Source: Pedobacter mendelii
GTDB taxonomy: Bacteria; Bacteroidota; Bacteroidia; Sphingobacteriales; Sphingobacteriaceae
NCBI RefSeq assembly: GCF_014635725.1
Contig: NZ_BMDJ01000001.1
Coordinates: 248,001 to 312,000, forward strand
Length of the DNA: 64,000 nucleotides
Direction: 5' to 3'
The notes beneath the pieces are model-generated. The model was not told the origin of the DNA. It saw only the letters and a program-made list of their open reading frames with translations, and made no database searches. Made by a program: the position numbers and the translations under genes. Below, piece by piece: positions 18,101 to 26,127 of this stretch (position 1 is its first letter; each line of letters starts with the position of its first letter).

Positions 18101-18605
18101 TAAATCATTGGGCAGAAAAGTTGGTAAAGATATGAGCTTAGTTAAAGACGCTCTAGAAAATGCCAATCAAGATGATATTCAGCGATTAGAAAACGATGGT
18201 TTCTTAACTATAGCTGGAAGTAATAAGGTAGAATTTACCATCAATTTAATTGATGATGTAGAAGTTTTTGCTGAAGATATTCCTGGATGGCAAGTAACCA
18301 ACTTAGGCAACTTAACCGTTGCTTTAGATGTAACGATTTCTGAAGAATTGAAACAAGAGGGGATTTCCCGCGAATTAGTTAATCGTGTTCAGAATTTACG
18401 GAAAGAATTAAACTTTGAGGTTACTGATAGGATTAAAGTTATTTTACAAAATGATAATCTGGTAGCCAAAGCAGTTACTAAAAACAAGGCTTACATTTGC
18501 GCAGAAATTTTAGCAGATGAATTTGAATTAACGGATAATATGATAAACGCAAACAAAATCGTTATCGATGATGTTGAACTAAGCATTTCAGTATCTAAAA
18601 TATAA
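15171..18605 (+). CDS. ileS: isoleucyl-tRNA synthetase
   Basis: A 1144-residue class Ia synthetase that charges tRNA-Ile. The start is the ATG at 15171 (MYSEFKQLDLAKIG); the TTG just before it is less likely. The HIGH motif appears as GIHH (about residue 54), the editing (CP1) domain contains WTTTPWTLPSNTAL, the KMSKS loop appears as KMSKR (about 690), and a long anticodon-binding and C-terminal region follows. At about residues 212-240, just before WTTTPWTL, the protein carries an unusual Gly/Ala/Pro-rich stretch (SLSGGEGANSVAKAFRISP) encoded by a GC-rich palindromic DNA segment. The DksA-like and lspA genes follow closely. Confidence 0.97.
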   Translation: MYSEFKQLDLAKIGQEILDFWKEENIFEKSISSRPKSNPFTFYEGPPSANGMPGIHHVMARAIKDIFCRYKTIKGYQVKRKAGWDTHGLPVELGTEKELGITKEDIGRTISIEDYNEACKKTVMRYTDVWNDLTEQMGYWVDMNDPYITYKSKYMESVWWLLKQIYDKGLIYKGYTIQPYSPKAGTGLSSHEVNQPGAYRDVTDTTIVAQFKSLSGGEGANSVAKAFRISPAPEELDEAFFLAWTTTPWTLPSNTALTVGPKIDYVLVKTFNQYTFLPTNVILAKNLVGKQFSKIFFESNEAEDFANFKSGDKKIPFQILGECKGTDLVGIKYEQLLNYALPYNYPENAFRVISGDFVTTEDGTGIVHTAPTFGADDAKVAKEAVPEIPPMLVMDDNDILVPLVDLQGRFTKHVGPFAGKYVKNEYYNVDEVPEKSVDVEIAILLKEENKAFKVEKYVHSYPHSWRTDEPLLYYPLDSWFIKVTDVKDRMFDLNETINWKPKSTGEGRFGNWLKNANDWNLSRSRYWGIPLPIWRTEDKKEEVLIGSVEELYNAIEKSIAAGFQKENPFKGFEIGNMTEENYDLIDLHKNVVDKIVLVSPSGKPMSRETDLIDVWFDSGAMPYAQWHYPFENKEKIDKNEDFPADFIAEGVDQTRGWFYTLHAISTLVFDKVAYKNVVSNGLVLDKNGQKMSKRLGNAADPFKTIKEYGADATRWYMISNANPWDNLKFDIEGIAEVRRKFFGTLYNTYAFFALYANIDKFEIDKNNLSKVADRTELDRWILSLLQNLINEVDESYKTYEPTKATRAIQSFVDEHLSNWYIRLSRRRFWKGEMTDDKRAAYETLYTCLETLAQLMSPVAPFFADWLYRNLTVHDKTAEQSVHLTLWTEADESLIDNDLNERMVYAQDISSMVLSLRKKSSINVRQPLEKILIPSLNGDFEQKISKVADYILSETNVKHIEFITDTHGIVKKKLKPNFKSLGRKVGKDMSLVKDALENANQDDIQRLENDGFLTIAGSNKVEFTINLIDDVEVFAEDIPGWQVTNLGNLTVALDVTISEELKQEGISRELVNRVQNLRKELNFEVTDRIKVILQNDNLVAKAVTKNKAYICAEILADEFELTDNMINANKIVIDDVELSISVSKI
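15806..15877 (+). repeat. in-frame GC-rich palindromic element inside ileS
   Basis: Within AT-rich ileS, this ~70 bp stretch contains CTCTCCGGCGGAGAG (a perfect hairpin) near its left end and TCTCCCGCTCCGGAGGAG near its right end. The two ends are also roughly complementary to each other, so the whole block can fold as one long imperfect stem. It keeps the reading frame. Its composition and symmetry are like intergenic REP-type palindromes, which suggests that such an element was inserted into the gene. Confidence 0.6.
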
Positions 18606-18635
18606 ATCCATATATTAGAAAACTAAATTAAAAAC

Positions 18636-19019
18636 ATGGAAAACAGTAATAAAACACGCTACTCAGACAGTGAATTACAAGAATTTAAAGAATTAATTCA
18701 AGATAAATTGCGCAGCTCTAAAGAAGAGCTTAACGCATTAACAACTTCTTTAAGTAATCCGAATGCAAACGGAACCGAAGATACATCTGGTGCTTACAAA
18801 ACATTAGAAGATGGTTCTGCAACAATGGAAAAAGAGCAAATCAATCAATTAGCTGCCCGTCAGAAAAAATTTATTGATAATCTTGAAAATGCTTTGGTTC
18901 GTATAGAAAACAAAACTTACGGTGTTTGCAGAGAAACGGGTAAGTTAATTCCAAAAGAACGTTTACGTGCGGTGCCGCATGCAACTTTAAGTATGGAAGC
19001 TAAATTAAAACAGAGTTAA
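18636..19019 (+). CDS. TraR/DksA family protein
   Basis: A 127-residue protein with an N-terminal coiled-coil (about 8-50), an acidic linker and the C-terminal family signature YGVCRETGKLIPKERLRAVP followed by HATLSMEAKLK. DksA-like proteins bind the RNA polymerase secondary channel and alter transcription. Only one of the four zinc-ligand cysteines remains, so a classical zinc finger cannot form; this seems usual for the Bacteroidota subgroup. It starts 30 bases after ileS, and its stop codon overlaps the lspA start codon by one base (TAATG). Confidence 0.85.
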   Translation: MENSNKTRYSDSELQEFKELIQDKLRSSKEELNALTTSLSNPNANGTEDTSGAYKTLEDGSATMEKEQINQLAARQKKFIDNLENALVRIENKTYGVCRETGKLIPKERLRAVPHATLSMEAKLKQS

Positions 19020-19621
19020 TGAAAGGCTATACAAAACCTTTAATTATAATCTTTTTGGTTTTACTGGCCGACCAGTTGGTTAAAACCTGGGTTAAAATGC
19101 ATATGTACCTTGGTCAGGAGTTTAACATCATTGGCAAATGGTTTATCATCCACTTTACCGAAAATAATGGAATGGCTTTTGGGATGGAATTTGGCGGTGA
19201 GTTCGGCAAATTGGCATTATCGCTATTCCGGATTGCAGCAGTAGCCGGAATTGGATATGGGTTAAACTATTTAATTAAACACAAATACCATCGCGGGTTA
19301 ATTCTTAATGTCGCCTTGATTTTTTCAGGTGCTTTAGGAAACATCATCGATTCTGTATTTTATGGGAAAATTTACGGCTACGAAAGCTGGTTTCACGGTC
19401 GTGTTGTAGATATGTTTTACTTCCCAATTGCGGAAGGACATTTCCCAACATGGATACCGATTTGGGGTGGAGATGAATTTGTTTTCTTCAGACCCGTTTT
19501 TAACCTTGCAGATGCCGCGATTTCAGTTGGAGTAATACTTATTCTAATCTTCCAAAAGAATTACTTTAAAGAGGATGTAAAAGATGAGGTAAGCATTAAT
19601 AGCGAGATAGTAGAGGATTAA
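19019..19621 (+). CDS. lspA: lipoprotein signal peptidase (signal peptidase II)
   Basis: A 200-residue inner-membrane aspartyl protease that removes signal peptides from prolipoproteins. The conserved blocks are NNGMAFGM (about 49-56), GALGNIIDSVFYG (about 104-116), HGRVVDMFYFP with catalytic Asp131, and RPVFNLADAAISVG with catalytic Asp165. Four membrane helices are visible, with the extended loop between blocks usual in Bacteroidota. It shares an operon with ileS and the DksA-like gene, the same order as in many bacteria. Confidence 0.95.
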   Translation: MKGYTKPLIIIFLVLLADQLVKTWVKMHMYLGQEFNIIGKWFIIHFTENNGMAFGMEFGGEFGKLALSLFRIAAVAGIGYGLNYLIKHKYHRGLILNVALIFSGALGNIIDSVFYGKIYGYESWFHGRVVDMFYFPIAEGHFPTWIPIWGGDEFVFFRPVFNLADAAISVGVILILIFQKNYFKEDVKDEVSINSEIVED

Positions 19622-19673
19622 GAGAATTAACGATTTAAATAATTAGCAGGTATTTATACGTTTTAAATAACTA

Positions 19674-19800
19674 GAAGAGTCTCATAAATCAATTTATCTT
19701 TGCATATTGTCACTTTGAGCCTGTCGAAACACCCTAAAAGGTAGTCTTGCGAGTCCTTCGACAGGTTCAGGATGACATTTCGTATTTATGAGACAACCTC
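19674..19800. repeat. long palindromic intergenic element, family A copy 1
   Basis: An imperfect palindrome: outer arms GAGTCTCATAAATC and ATTTATGAGACAACCTC, and inner arms TGTCACTTTGAGCCTGTCGA and TCGACAGGTTCAGGATGACA. A second copy with the same layout lies at 56866-56988 behind htpG. It is REP-like, non-coding, and placed downstream of a gene end. Confidence 0.75.
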
Positions 19801-19815
19801 TTTTTAGTTCAAGTC

Positions 19816-19901
19816 GTCATTGCGAGGCAAGAAGCAATCTTAATGTGTCAGCTATATCTTTTTAGCCATAGTCGAAAGATTGCTTCTTGCCTCGCAATGA
19901 C
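19816..19901. repeat. 26 bp inverted repeat (REP-like), family B
   Basis: GTCATTGCGAGGCAAGAAGC at the left end and GCTTCTTGCCTCGCAATGAC at the right end are exact reverse complements, extended to 26 bases by AATCTT/AAGATT. The loop is about 34 bases. The sequence can form a very long hairpin and lies between two convergent genes. Confidence 0.8.
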
Positions 19902-19929
19902 AAGATGGATAATCATAGGAGTATAATTC

Positions 19930-20289
19930 TCAATCCTTAAACAATAAACAAATTAAATACCCAACAAAATAGGCTAGCAAATCGTAAAACGTAAAATAAG
20001 TTCCAAGAATAGTACTCCAGAATTTATTATTTTCAAAGCCCAACCAATTTACATATTGAACTGCTTGTAAGGCTTCAATTATGAACGAGAAAATCAACAC
20101 ACTAAAAGCAAGCTTTTTATAATTCATTTTTATGAATATCCTAAAGAAAGCATAAATCAAAACAACTACTAAAACATCACCACCAAAAGGCCTAATAAAA
20201 GCATCATGCAGATATTTTGCAATCAAAATTTCGGCAATCAAAATCGCAAGAAATATGAAAAGGAATTTTGAGTTGAACGTTAATTTCAT
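19930..20289 (-). CDS. DUF2809 family small membrane protein
   Basis: A 119-residue protein from the ATG at 20289 (MKLTFNSKFLFIFLAILIAE). A start at 20325 would overlap the terminator behind sucB. It has four membrane segments and the family pattern HDAFIRPFGGDVLVVVLIY, followed by VQYVNWLGFENNKFWSTILG. DUF2809 proteins have no known function. It converges on lspA across the palindromic repeat region. Confidence 0.8.
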   Translation of the reverse strand: MKLTFNSKFLFIFLAILIAEILIAKYLHDAFIRPFGGDVLVVVLIYAFFRIFIKMNYKKLAFSVLIFSFIIEALQAVQYVNWLGFENNKFWSTILGTYFTFYDLLAYFVGYLICLLFKD

Positions 20290-20303
20290 ATTCCAATGAT
20301 ATA

Positions 20304-20336
20304 AAAAAAGCCCTGATAATATCATATCAAGGCTTT
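20304..20336 (-). terminator. intrinsic terminator behind sucB
   Basis: AAAGCCCTGATA and TATCAAGGCTTT form a stem with a six-base loop, preceded on the plus strand by an A run that is the T run on the minus strand. It ends the sucA-sucB transcript. Confidence 0.8.
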
Positions 20337-20370
20337 CAATATGAAAGTACCGATTTATTGGGTTATGAAG

Positions 20371-21594
20371 TTATATACCTAATAACAACCTGGCTGGGTC
20401 TTCTAATAATTGTTTAACACGAACTAAGAAACCAACAGACTCACGTCCGTCGATAATCCTGTGGTCGTAAGATAAAGCAACATACATCATCGGACGAATA
20501 ACAACCTCACCTTTTTCAGCAATAGGACGTTCTACAATATTGTGCATACCTAAAATAGCAGATTGCGGCGCATTGATAATCGGAGTAGACATCATCGAAC
20601 CAAAAACGCCACCATTGGTAATTGTGAAGGTTCCACCAGTCATTTCCTCGATAGTTAACTTACCATCACGAGCTTTTAAGGCTAAAGCCAAAACAGATTT
20701 TTCGATTTCAGCTAAACTCATGCTTTCCGCATTACGGATAACAGGAACCACTAGTCCTTTAGGTGCAGAAACTGCGATGGAGATATCAGCGAAATTATTA
20801 TAAACTAATTCCTCACCCTCAATACGACCGTTTACTGCCGGAAAATCTTTTAAAGCTTCGGTTACTGCCTTAGTGAAAAAGCTCATAAAACCTAAACCAA
20901 CACCATATTTCTCTTTAAACTGATCTTTATATTTTCCGCGTAAATCCATAATTGGTTTCATATTAACCTCGTTAAAAGTGGTTAACATTGCGGTTTCATT
21001 TTTAACAGCAACCAAACGTTTTGCAACTGTTCTACGCAAAGGAGACATTTTCTCACGACGTTCAGTACGGCTTCCTGCAGGAGGAGCAGCGACTGGAGCA
21101 CTTACCTTTGGAGCCTCTTGCTGTTTACCTACTTCAGCTTTGACAGAATCATCTTTGGTAATACGACCGTCAATACCTGTACCTTTTACAGCATTTGAAT
21201 CAATACCTTTTTCGGCTAGAATTTTACCTGCAGCGGGAGATGGAGTTCCTGTTGCATAGCTATCACCAGTTTTTTCTGCAACTGGAGCTGCAGTTTTTTC
21301 TTCGGCAACAACAGGATTTTCGTCAGCTTTTGGAGCTTCAGCTTTTGCCGGAGCTGCACCACCATCTTCAATTTTACAAACTACTGCACCGATTGCTAAA
21401 GTATCGCCTTCAGCAGCTATGGTTTTTAAAGTTCCAGCTTGTTCTGCTGTTAATTCGAAAGTGGCTTTGTCTGATTCTAATTCAGCAATAACTTCATCCA
21501 TTTCAACAACATCGCCATCGTTTTTTATCCAACGTGATAAAACAACTTCGGTTATCGACTCACCAACTGGTGGAACTTTTATCTCTAAACTCAT
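20371..21594 (-). CDS. sucB: 2-oxoglutarate dehydrogenase E2, dihydrolipoyl succinyltransferase
   Basis: A 407-residue E2 core of the TCA-cycle 2-oxoglutarate dehydrogenase complex. The lipoyl domain is at about 1-75 with the lipoyl-lysine in [11 protein letters not shown] (Lys43). A Pro/Ala/Glu-rich linker follows. The E3/E1-binding domain is at about 115-150 ([20 protein letters not shown]). The catalytic acyltransferase domain ends with [16 protein letters not shown] (His378). It lies 95 bases downstream of sucA on the same strand and is followed by a terminator. Confidence 0.96.
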   Translation of the reverse strand: MSLEIKVPPVGESITEVVLSRWIKNDGDVVEMDEVIAELESDKATFELTAEQAGTLKTIAAEGDTLAIGAVVCKIEDGGAAPAKAEAPKADENPVVAEEKTAAPVAEKTGDSYATGTPSPAAGKILAEKGIDSNAVKGTGIDGRITKDDSVKAEVGKQQEAPKVSAPVAAPPAGSRTERREKMSPLRRTVAKRLVAVKNETAMLTTFNEVNMKPIMDLRGKYKDQFKEKYGVGLGFMSFFTKAVTEALKDFPAVNGRIEGEELVYNNFADISIAVSAPKGLVVPVIRNAESMSLAEIEKSVLALALKARDGKLTIEEMTGGTFTITNGGVFGSMMSTPIINAPQSAILGMHNIVERPIAEKGEVVIRPMMYVALSYDHRIIDGRESVGFLVRVKQLLEDPARLLLGI

Positions 21595-21689
21595 ATTTTT
21601 AAAATTGTATTTTCTTTGCTGTTTTGTCTTAATTCAATGTATAAGCTATTGAACAAAATCTTCAACCTTACACCTTTTTACCCTCAATC

Positions 21690-24488
21690 TTAATCGGCTT
21701 CTGCCATTTTTTTACTTGCTTTTTTAGCAGCGTCTTTTACTTCCTCTTTTTTAACAGGAACTTCTAATGCTTTTGCCAAAATATAAGCTTGTTGGTTGGC
21801 ATGCTGTTTTGCAAAACCAGTTGCTGTACTACTACTCTCTCTTCTGGAAATTACATCAATACCTTTTAAGCCAGTTTTATATAATTTGCGGAATAAATAT
21901 GGCCACGCACCCATGTTTTCTGGTTCTTCTTGTACCCAGAAAATTTCATTAGCATTTTTATATTTTTTCTTAATTGCTTCCATTTGGTCAACAGGTGTTG
22001 GATACAATTGTTCAACGCGAACAACTGCCACATGCTTAACTTTATCTGTCTGTTGTTTTTCCAACAACTCAAAATAGATTTTTCCACTACAGAAAACTAT
22101 TCGAGTTACATCTGCAACTTTAACATTTACATCATCAATAATTTCTTTAAAGCCGCCTTCTGTAAATTCTTCTAATTTAGAAACACAAGCCGGGTGACGC
22201 AATAAGCTTTTCGGTGTAAATACGATTAATGGTTTGCGGAAATCCCTTTTAAACTGTCGGCGCAAAACGTGAAAGAAGTTTGCCGGAGTTGTACAGTTGG
22301 TTACCTGCATGTTGTAATCTGCACAAAGTTCCATAAAACGTTCTATACGAGCTGATGAATGCTCAGGACCCTGGCCTTCGTAACCATGCGGCAATAACAT
22401 AACCAAACCGTTTTCACGTTGCCATTTAGTTTCTGCGCTAGCAATATATTGATCTACAACAATTTGCGCTCCGTTAAAGAAATCGCCAAATTGTGCCTCC
22501 CAAATGGTTAAAGCATTAGGATTAGCCATTGCATAACCATATTCGAAACCTAAAACCCCATATTCTGATAAGTGTGAGTTGTAAATATCAAATGGTGCCT
22601 GTTGGTCGGAAATGTTTGCTAATGGCACATATTCTTCTTCGCTATCTTCTAAGGTTAATACCGCATGGCGATGAGAAAACGTTCCGCGTTCTACATCCTG
22701 ACCACTTAAACGAATACGTTTTCCTTCTGATAATAAGGTACCGTAAGCCAGTTGCTCGCCCATTGCCCAGTCGAAAACATTGCTTTCATTAACCATTTTG
22801 GTTCGTTCTACAAATAATTTCTCAATCTTTTTGAAGAATTTTTTATTAGATGGTAATGTTGTAATGCGCTTACCAATTTCTAACAATGTAGATTTTTTAA
22901 CTGCAGTAACTGGAGATGTTTCGAAATCTTTTGGAGTAGCCATACGCAAATCTGCCCAGGCACCACCAAATTTAACTTCTGTATTTCCCGCTACAAAATC
23001 TTTAGCTTCATTTAAGCGTTCTTGCAAAATTCCACGGAAATCTTTTTCCATTTCTTTTGCCAAACCTGCTTCCAGTTTACCCTCTTTAGTTAACTGTTCA
23101 ATATATAATTCCCTTGGATTAGGGTGTTTTTCAATTGTTTTGTACAATAAAGGTTGTGTAAACTTAGGCTCATCAGATTCATTATGCCCGAAACGACGGT
23201 AGCAAAGAATATCAATGAAAACGTCATTTTTATATTTTTGGCGGTATTCCATTGCCAAATTAATTGCATAAACCAAAGCTTCAGGGTCATCACCATTTAC
23301 GTGGAAAACAGGAGATAAAGTTACTTTTGCAATATCTGTACAGTAAGTACTTGTGCGTGCATCTTTATAATTTGTAGTAAAACCGATTTGATTGTTAATC
23401 ACCAGGTGAATTGTTCCACCAGTTTTGTAACCTTCCAATCCTGCCATTTGAATTACTTCGTAAACAATCCCTTGTCCAGCAACAGATGCATCACCATGAA
23501 TTAAAATTGGTGCTAAACGACTGTTATCGCCACCATATTTGAAATCGATTTTCGAACGGCTCATGCCCTCAACTACGCCATCAACAGTTTCTAAGTGTGA
23601 TGGATTTGGGCATAAACTTAAGTGAACACTTTTACCTGAAACAGTAGTTACATCTGTAGAATAACCTAAATGATATTTAACATCACCACCAAATGGGGTA
23701 TCAGGATTGTAGCTTTTACCTTCAAACTCTGCAAAAATATCTTTGTAAGTTTTTTGCATAATATTGGCCAACACATTCAAACGACCACGGTGTGCCATAC
23801 CAATTACAAACTCTTCAATTCCTAATTCGGCACCTTTTTCAATAACCGAATCCAATGCAGGAATTAAAGCTTCTGCGCCTTCTAAGGAGAACCGTTTCTG
23901 ACCTAAGAATTTTGTTCCAAGAAAATTTTCGAAACTTACTGCTTCATTTAATTTTCTAAGGATACGTTTTTTCTCATCAATGGAGAAGTTTGGAGTATTA
24001 CGTGCACTTTCCATTTTCTGTTGAATCCAGTTCAACACTTCAGGTGTACGTAAAAATTTATATTCTGCACCAATTGAGTGTGCGTAGGTTTGTTTTAAAA
24101 ATGCAACAATGTCTTTCAGCTTTGCTGCACCGATACCAATTTCAACACCCGAATTAAAAACGGTTTCTAAATCTGCATCATATAAACCAAAGTTTGATAG
24201 ATCTAAAGTTGGTAAATGTTTACGTCTTTCGCGTACCGGATTGGTATGCGTAAACAAGTGACCACGAGTACGATACCCGTCAATCAAATTCAAAACACTA
24301 ACCTCTTTTAAAAATTGTTCTGGAGTTTCTGTAGTTACCGCCGGAGCTTCTGATCCTCTTCCAAAATCAAAACCCTCAAAAAATTTCTGCCAACCAAACT
24401 CAACCGACTCGGGGTCTTGTTGATAAGATTGATATAAAGACTCTATATATTCGGCGTTTGCGCCATTAAGATAAGATAAACCACCCAT
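21690..24488 (-). CDS. sucA: 2-oxoglutarate dehydrogenase E1 component
   Basis: A 932-residue thiamine-diphosphate-dependent E1 that decarboxylates 2-oxoglutarate and succinylates the lipoyl group of SucB. The short N-terminal E2-binding segment (YLNGANAEYIESLYQSYQ) is typical. Other landmarks are IGMAHRGRLNVLANIM, the diphosphate-binding HGDASVAGQGIVYEV (about residue 330), INNQIGFTTN and the pyrimidine-domain segment LPHGYEGQGPEHSSAR. It forms an operon with sucB. Confidence 0.97.
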   Translation of the reverse strand: MGGLSYLNGANAEYIESLYQSYQQDPESVEFGWQKFFEGFDFGRGSEAPAVTTETPEQFLKEVSVLNLIDGYRTRGHLFTHTNPVRERRKHLPTLDLSNFGLYDADLETVFNSGVEIGIGAAKLKDIVAFLKQTYAHSIGAEYKFLRTPEVLNWIQQKMESARNTPNFSIDEKKRILRKLNEAVSFENFLGTKFLGQKRFSLEGAEALIPALDSVIEKGAELGIEEFVIGMAHRGRLNVLANIMQKTYKDIFAEFEGKSYNPDTPFGGDVKYHLGYSTDVTTVSGKSVHLSLCPNPSHLETVDGVVEGMSRSKIDFKYGGDNSRLAPILIHGDASVAGQGIVYEVIQMAGLEGYKTGGTIHLVINNQIGFTTNYKDARTSTYCTDIAKVTLSPVFHVNGDDPEALVYAINLAMEYRQKYKNDVFIDILCYRRFGHNESDEPKFTQPLLYKTIEKHPNPRELYIEQLTKEGKLEAGLAKEMEKDFRGILQERLNEAKDFVAGNTEVKFGGAWADLRMATPKDFETSPVTAVKKSTLLEIGKRITTLPSNKKFFKKIEKLFVERTKMVNESNVFDWAMGEQLAYGTLLSEGKRIRLSGQDVERGTFSHRHAVLTLEDSEEEYVPLANISDQQAPFDIYNSHLSEYGVLGFEYGYAMANPNALTIWEAQFGDFFNGAQIVVDQYIASAETKWQRENGLVMLLPHGYEGQGPEHSSARIERFMELCADYNMQVTNCTTPANFFHVLRRQFKRDFRKPLIVFTPKSLLRHPACVSKLEEFTEGGFKEIIDDVNVKVADVTRIVFCSGKIYFELLEKQQTDKVKHVAVVRVEQLYPTPVDQMEAIKKKYKNANEIFWVQEEPENMGAWPYLFRKLYKTGLKGIDVISRRESSSTATGFAKQHANQQAYILAKALEVPVKKEEVKDAAKKASKKMAEAD

Positions 24489-24672
24489 TATTAACTGTTT
24501 ACTATAAGCATTACAAAATTAGAATTTTACCTTGTATAAATGGCAAAAAACTCGATTAAAATAAGATTTTTTAATTAGGGATTTAAAATTGCGAAATGAA
24601 TGATTTTTGAATTAGAGAATGAACTAAGGTTCAATTGATTCTATGATTCAAAACTTAATCATTCTATCTTTA

Positions 24673-25947
24673 TCAAGATGCCCAAGTTAATGCGTAATTT
24701 CCTTTCGGATCTAGGCTTTTGATATTCTTATCTAAATCAAACACACTTTTCGTTTTTTGATCGTTACCAACACCAGCCATATTGGCCCAATTACCCCAAT
24801 TACTCGCCGGGTTATAATCAATTAGTTTCTCTTCGAAATAGGCGGCCCCCAAAACCCAACTAACTTCTAAATTATTTATCAGGTAAAGTGCGGCGGTTTG
24901 CCTGGCAATATTAGAGATATATCCGGTTTGATTCAACTCATTCATAACGGCATCAACAATTGCAAAACCTGTATGTCCGTTTTTCCAACTATTAAAATTC
25001 TCAGTTGTATTTACTTCATCAACAATACCTTGGTTACCGAAACCTTCAGGTTTAAAGAACGTATTACCATATTTTTTAAACATGAAGCGAAAATAATCCC
25101 GCCATAATAAACCAAGTAAAATATGATTAAATATTGCCTTTGTATTGGGCATTCCTTCCATCTTCTTTATTTCCCAATATACTTTTCTTGGCGATAAGCA
25201 ACCCATTGCCAACCAGGCAGAAAGTTTCGATGCCAAAATTAAATTTTTAGCAGATGCAGCCTGTTGCATGGCTACAATTACTTTTTGCAATGTTGTAATG
25301 CCTCCGGTTTCGCCTCCAATAAATTCAAAATCAGAGCGAATATCTTTTTCCTGAGGAATAAGTTCTAAATTCGTTAATGTTGGAATGTTGCCCCAATCTA
25401 TAACTTCAGCAACATTTATCCTATCAGGCGCTAAAAAACATGGTTTAATAATTGCGTCTCGCTCAATTTTCTTTTTGAAAAGATTAAATGCATCGGGGAT
25501 ATCTTTAATTGGAAAAGGCAAATCTTCCTTATTGTATAAAGTATGACCAATAAAGTGTTTAAGATTAATGCGCAATTTCCAAAGGCCGTTTTCTACCAAA
25601 GTAGAAATTTGAGTTTCTTCTTCTGCGACTTCACGGTGATGATAAACCTCATTAACTTCATACTCTTGAACTAAGACAGGGAGGATTTCTTCGGGCTTAC
25701 CTTCAGCAACTAAAAGATTGCCACCAATTTGTTTTAATGAGTTTCTTAAGTCAGAAATACTTTCAAGCATAAATTGCGCCCTAATACTTCCGGTTTTTTG
25801 AGTACCATATTTAGTTTCGCCAAAAATTCTGGAGTCAATAATGTAAACTGGTAAAATTGAATCCGATTTGGCAATAGCTTCCACAAGCATTTCATTATCA
25901 TGCAGCCGAAGATCATTTCTAAACCAAACCAGAATTTTTTTAGACAT
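24673..25947 (-). CDS. cryptochrome DASH
   Basis: A 424-residue photolyase/cryptochrome family flavoprotein. The N-terminal antenna domain begins KKILVWFRNDLRLHDNEML. The FAD-binding C-terminal half includes SKLSAWLAMGCLSPRKVYWE, LLWRDYFRFMFKKYG and YNPASNWGNWANMAGVGNDQ; the last is the DASH-type end of the FAD site. CRY-DASH proteins repair pyrimidine dimers in single-stranded or looped DNA and can act as blue-light sensors. A CPD photolyase gene lies about 3 kb away. Confidence 0.92.
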   Translation of the reverse strand: MSKKILVWFRNDLRLHDNEMLVEAIAKSDSILPVYIIDSRIFGETKYGTQKTGSIRAQFMLESISDLRNSLKQIGGNLLVAEGKPEEILPVLVQEYEVNEVYHHREVAEEETQISTLVENGLWKLRINLKHFIGHTLYNKEDLPFPIKDIPDAFNLFKKKIERDAIIKPCFLAPDRINVAEVIDWGNIPTLTNLELIPQEKDIRSDFEFIGGETGGITTLQKVIVAMQQAASAKNLILASKLSAWLAMGCLSPRKVYWEIKKMEGMPNTKAIFNHILLGLLWRDYFRFMFKKYGNTFFKPEGFGNQGIVDEVNTTENFNSWKNGHTGFAIVDAVMNELNQTGYISNIARQTAALYLINNLEVSWVLGAAYFEEKLIDYNPASNWGNWANMAGVGNDQKTKSVFDLDKNIKSLDPKGNYALTWAS

Positions 25948-26127
25948 TTTTTATCGAAAAAAGGTATTAAGAACGCAATTACAAATCTATCTTATTTTTC
26001 TCTTAGGAGCAAAAACATGGCTAATATTTACAAATAGCCAACAAATTTATCTTTCCGTTATGGAAATCGATAGAAAGATACATCATCCAGTCATATATAA
26101 ATTAACAATACATAATAAGAAAAAATA

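Noticed and set aside
21195..21491. 98-codon plus-strand ORF inside sucB
   Set aside because: Low-complexity Leu/Gln-rich translation of the antisense of the Ala/Pro/Glu-rich linker; no initiation context.
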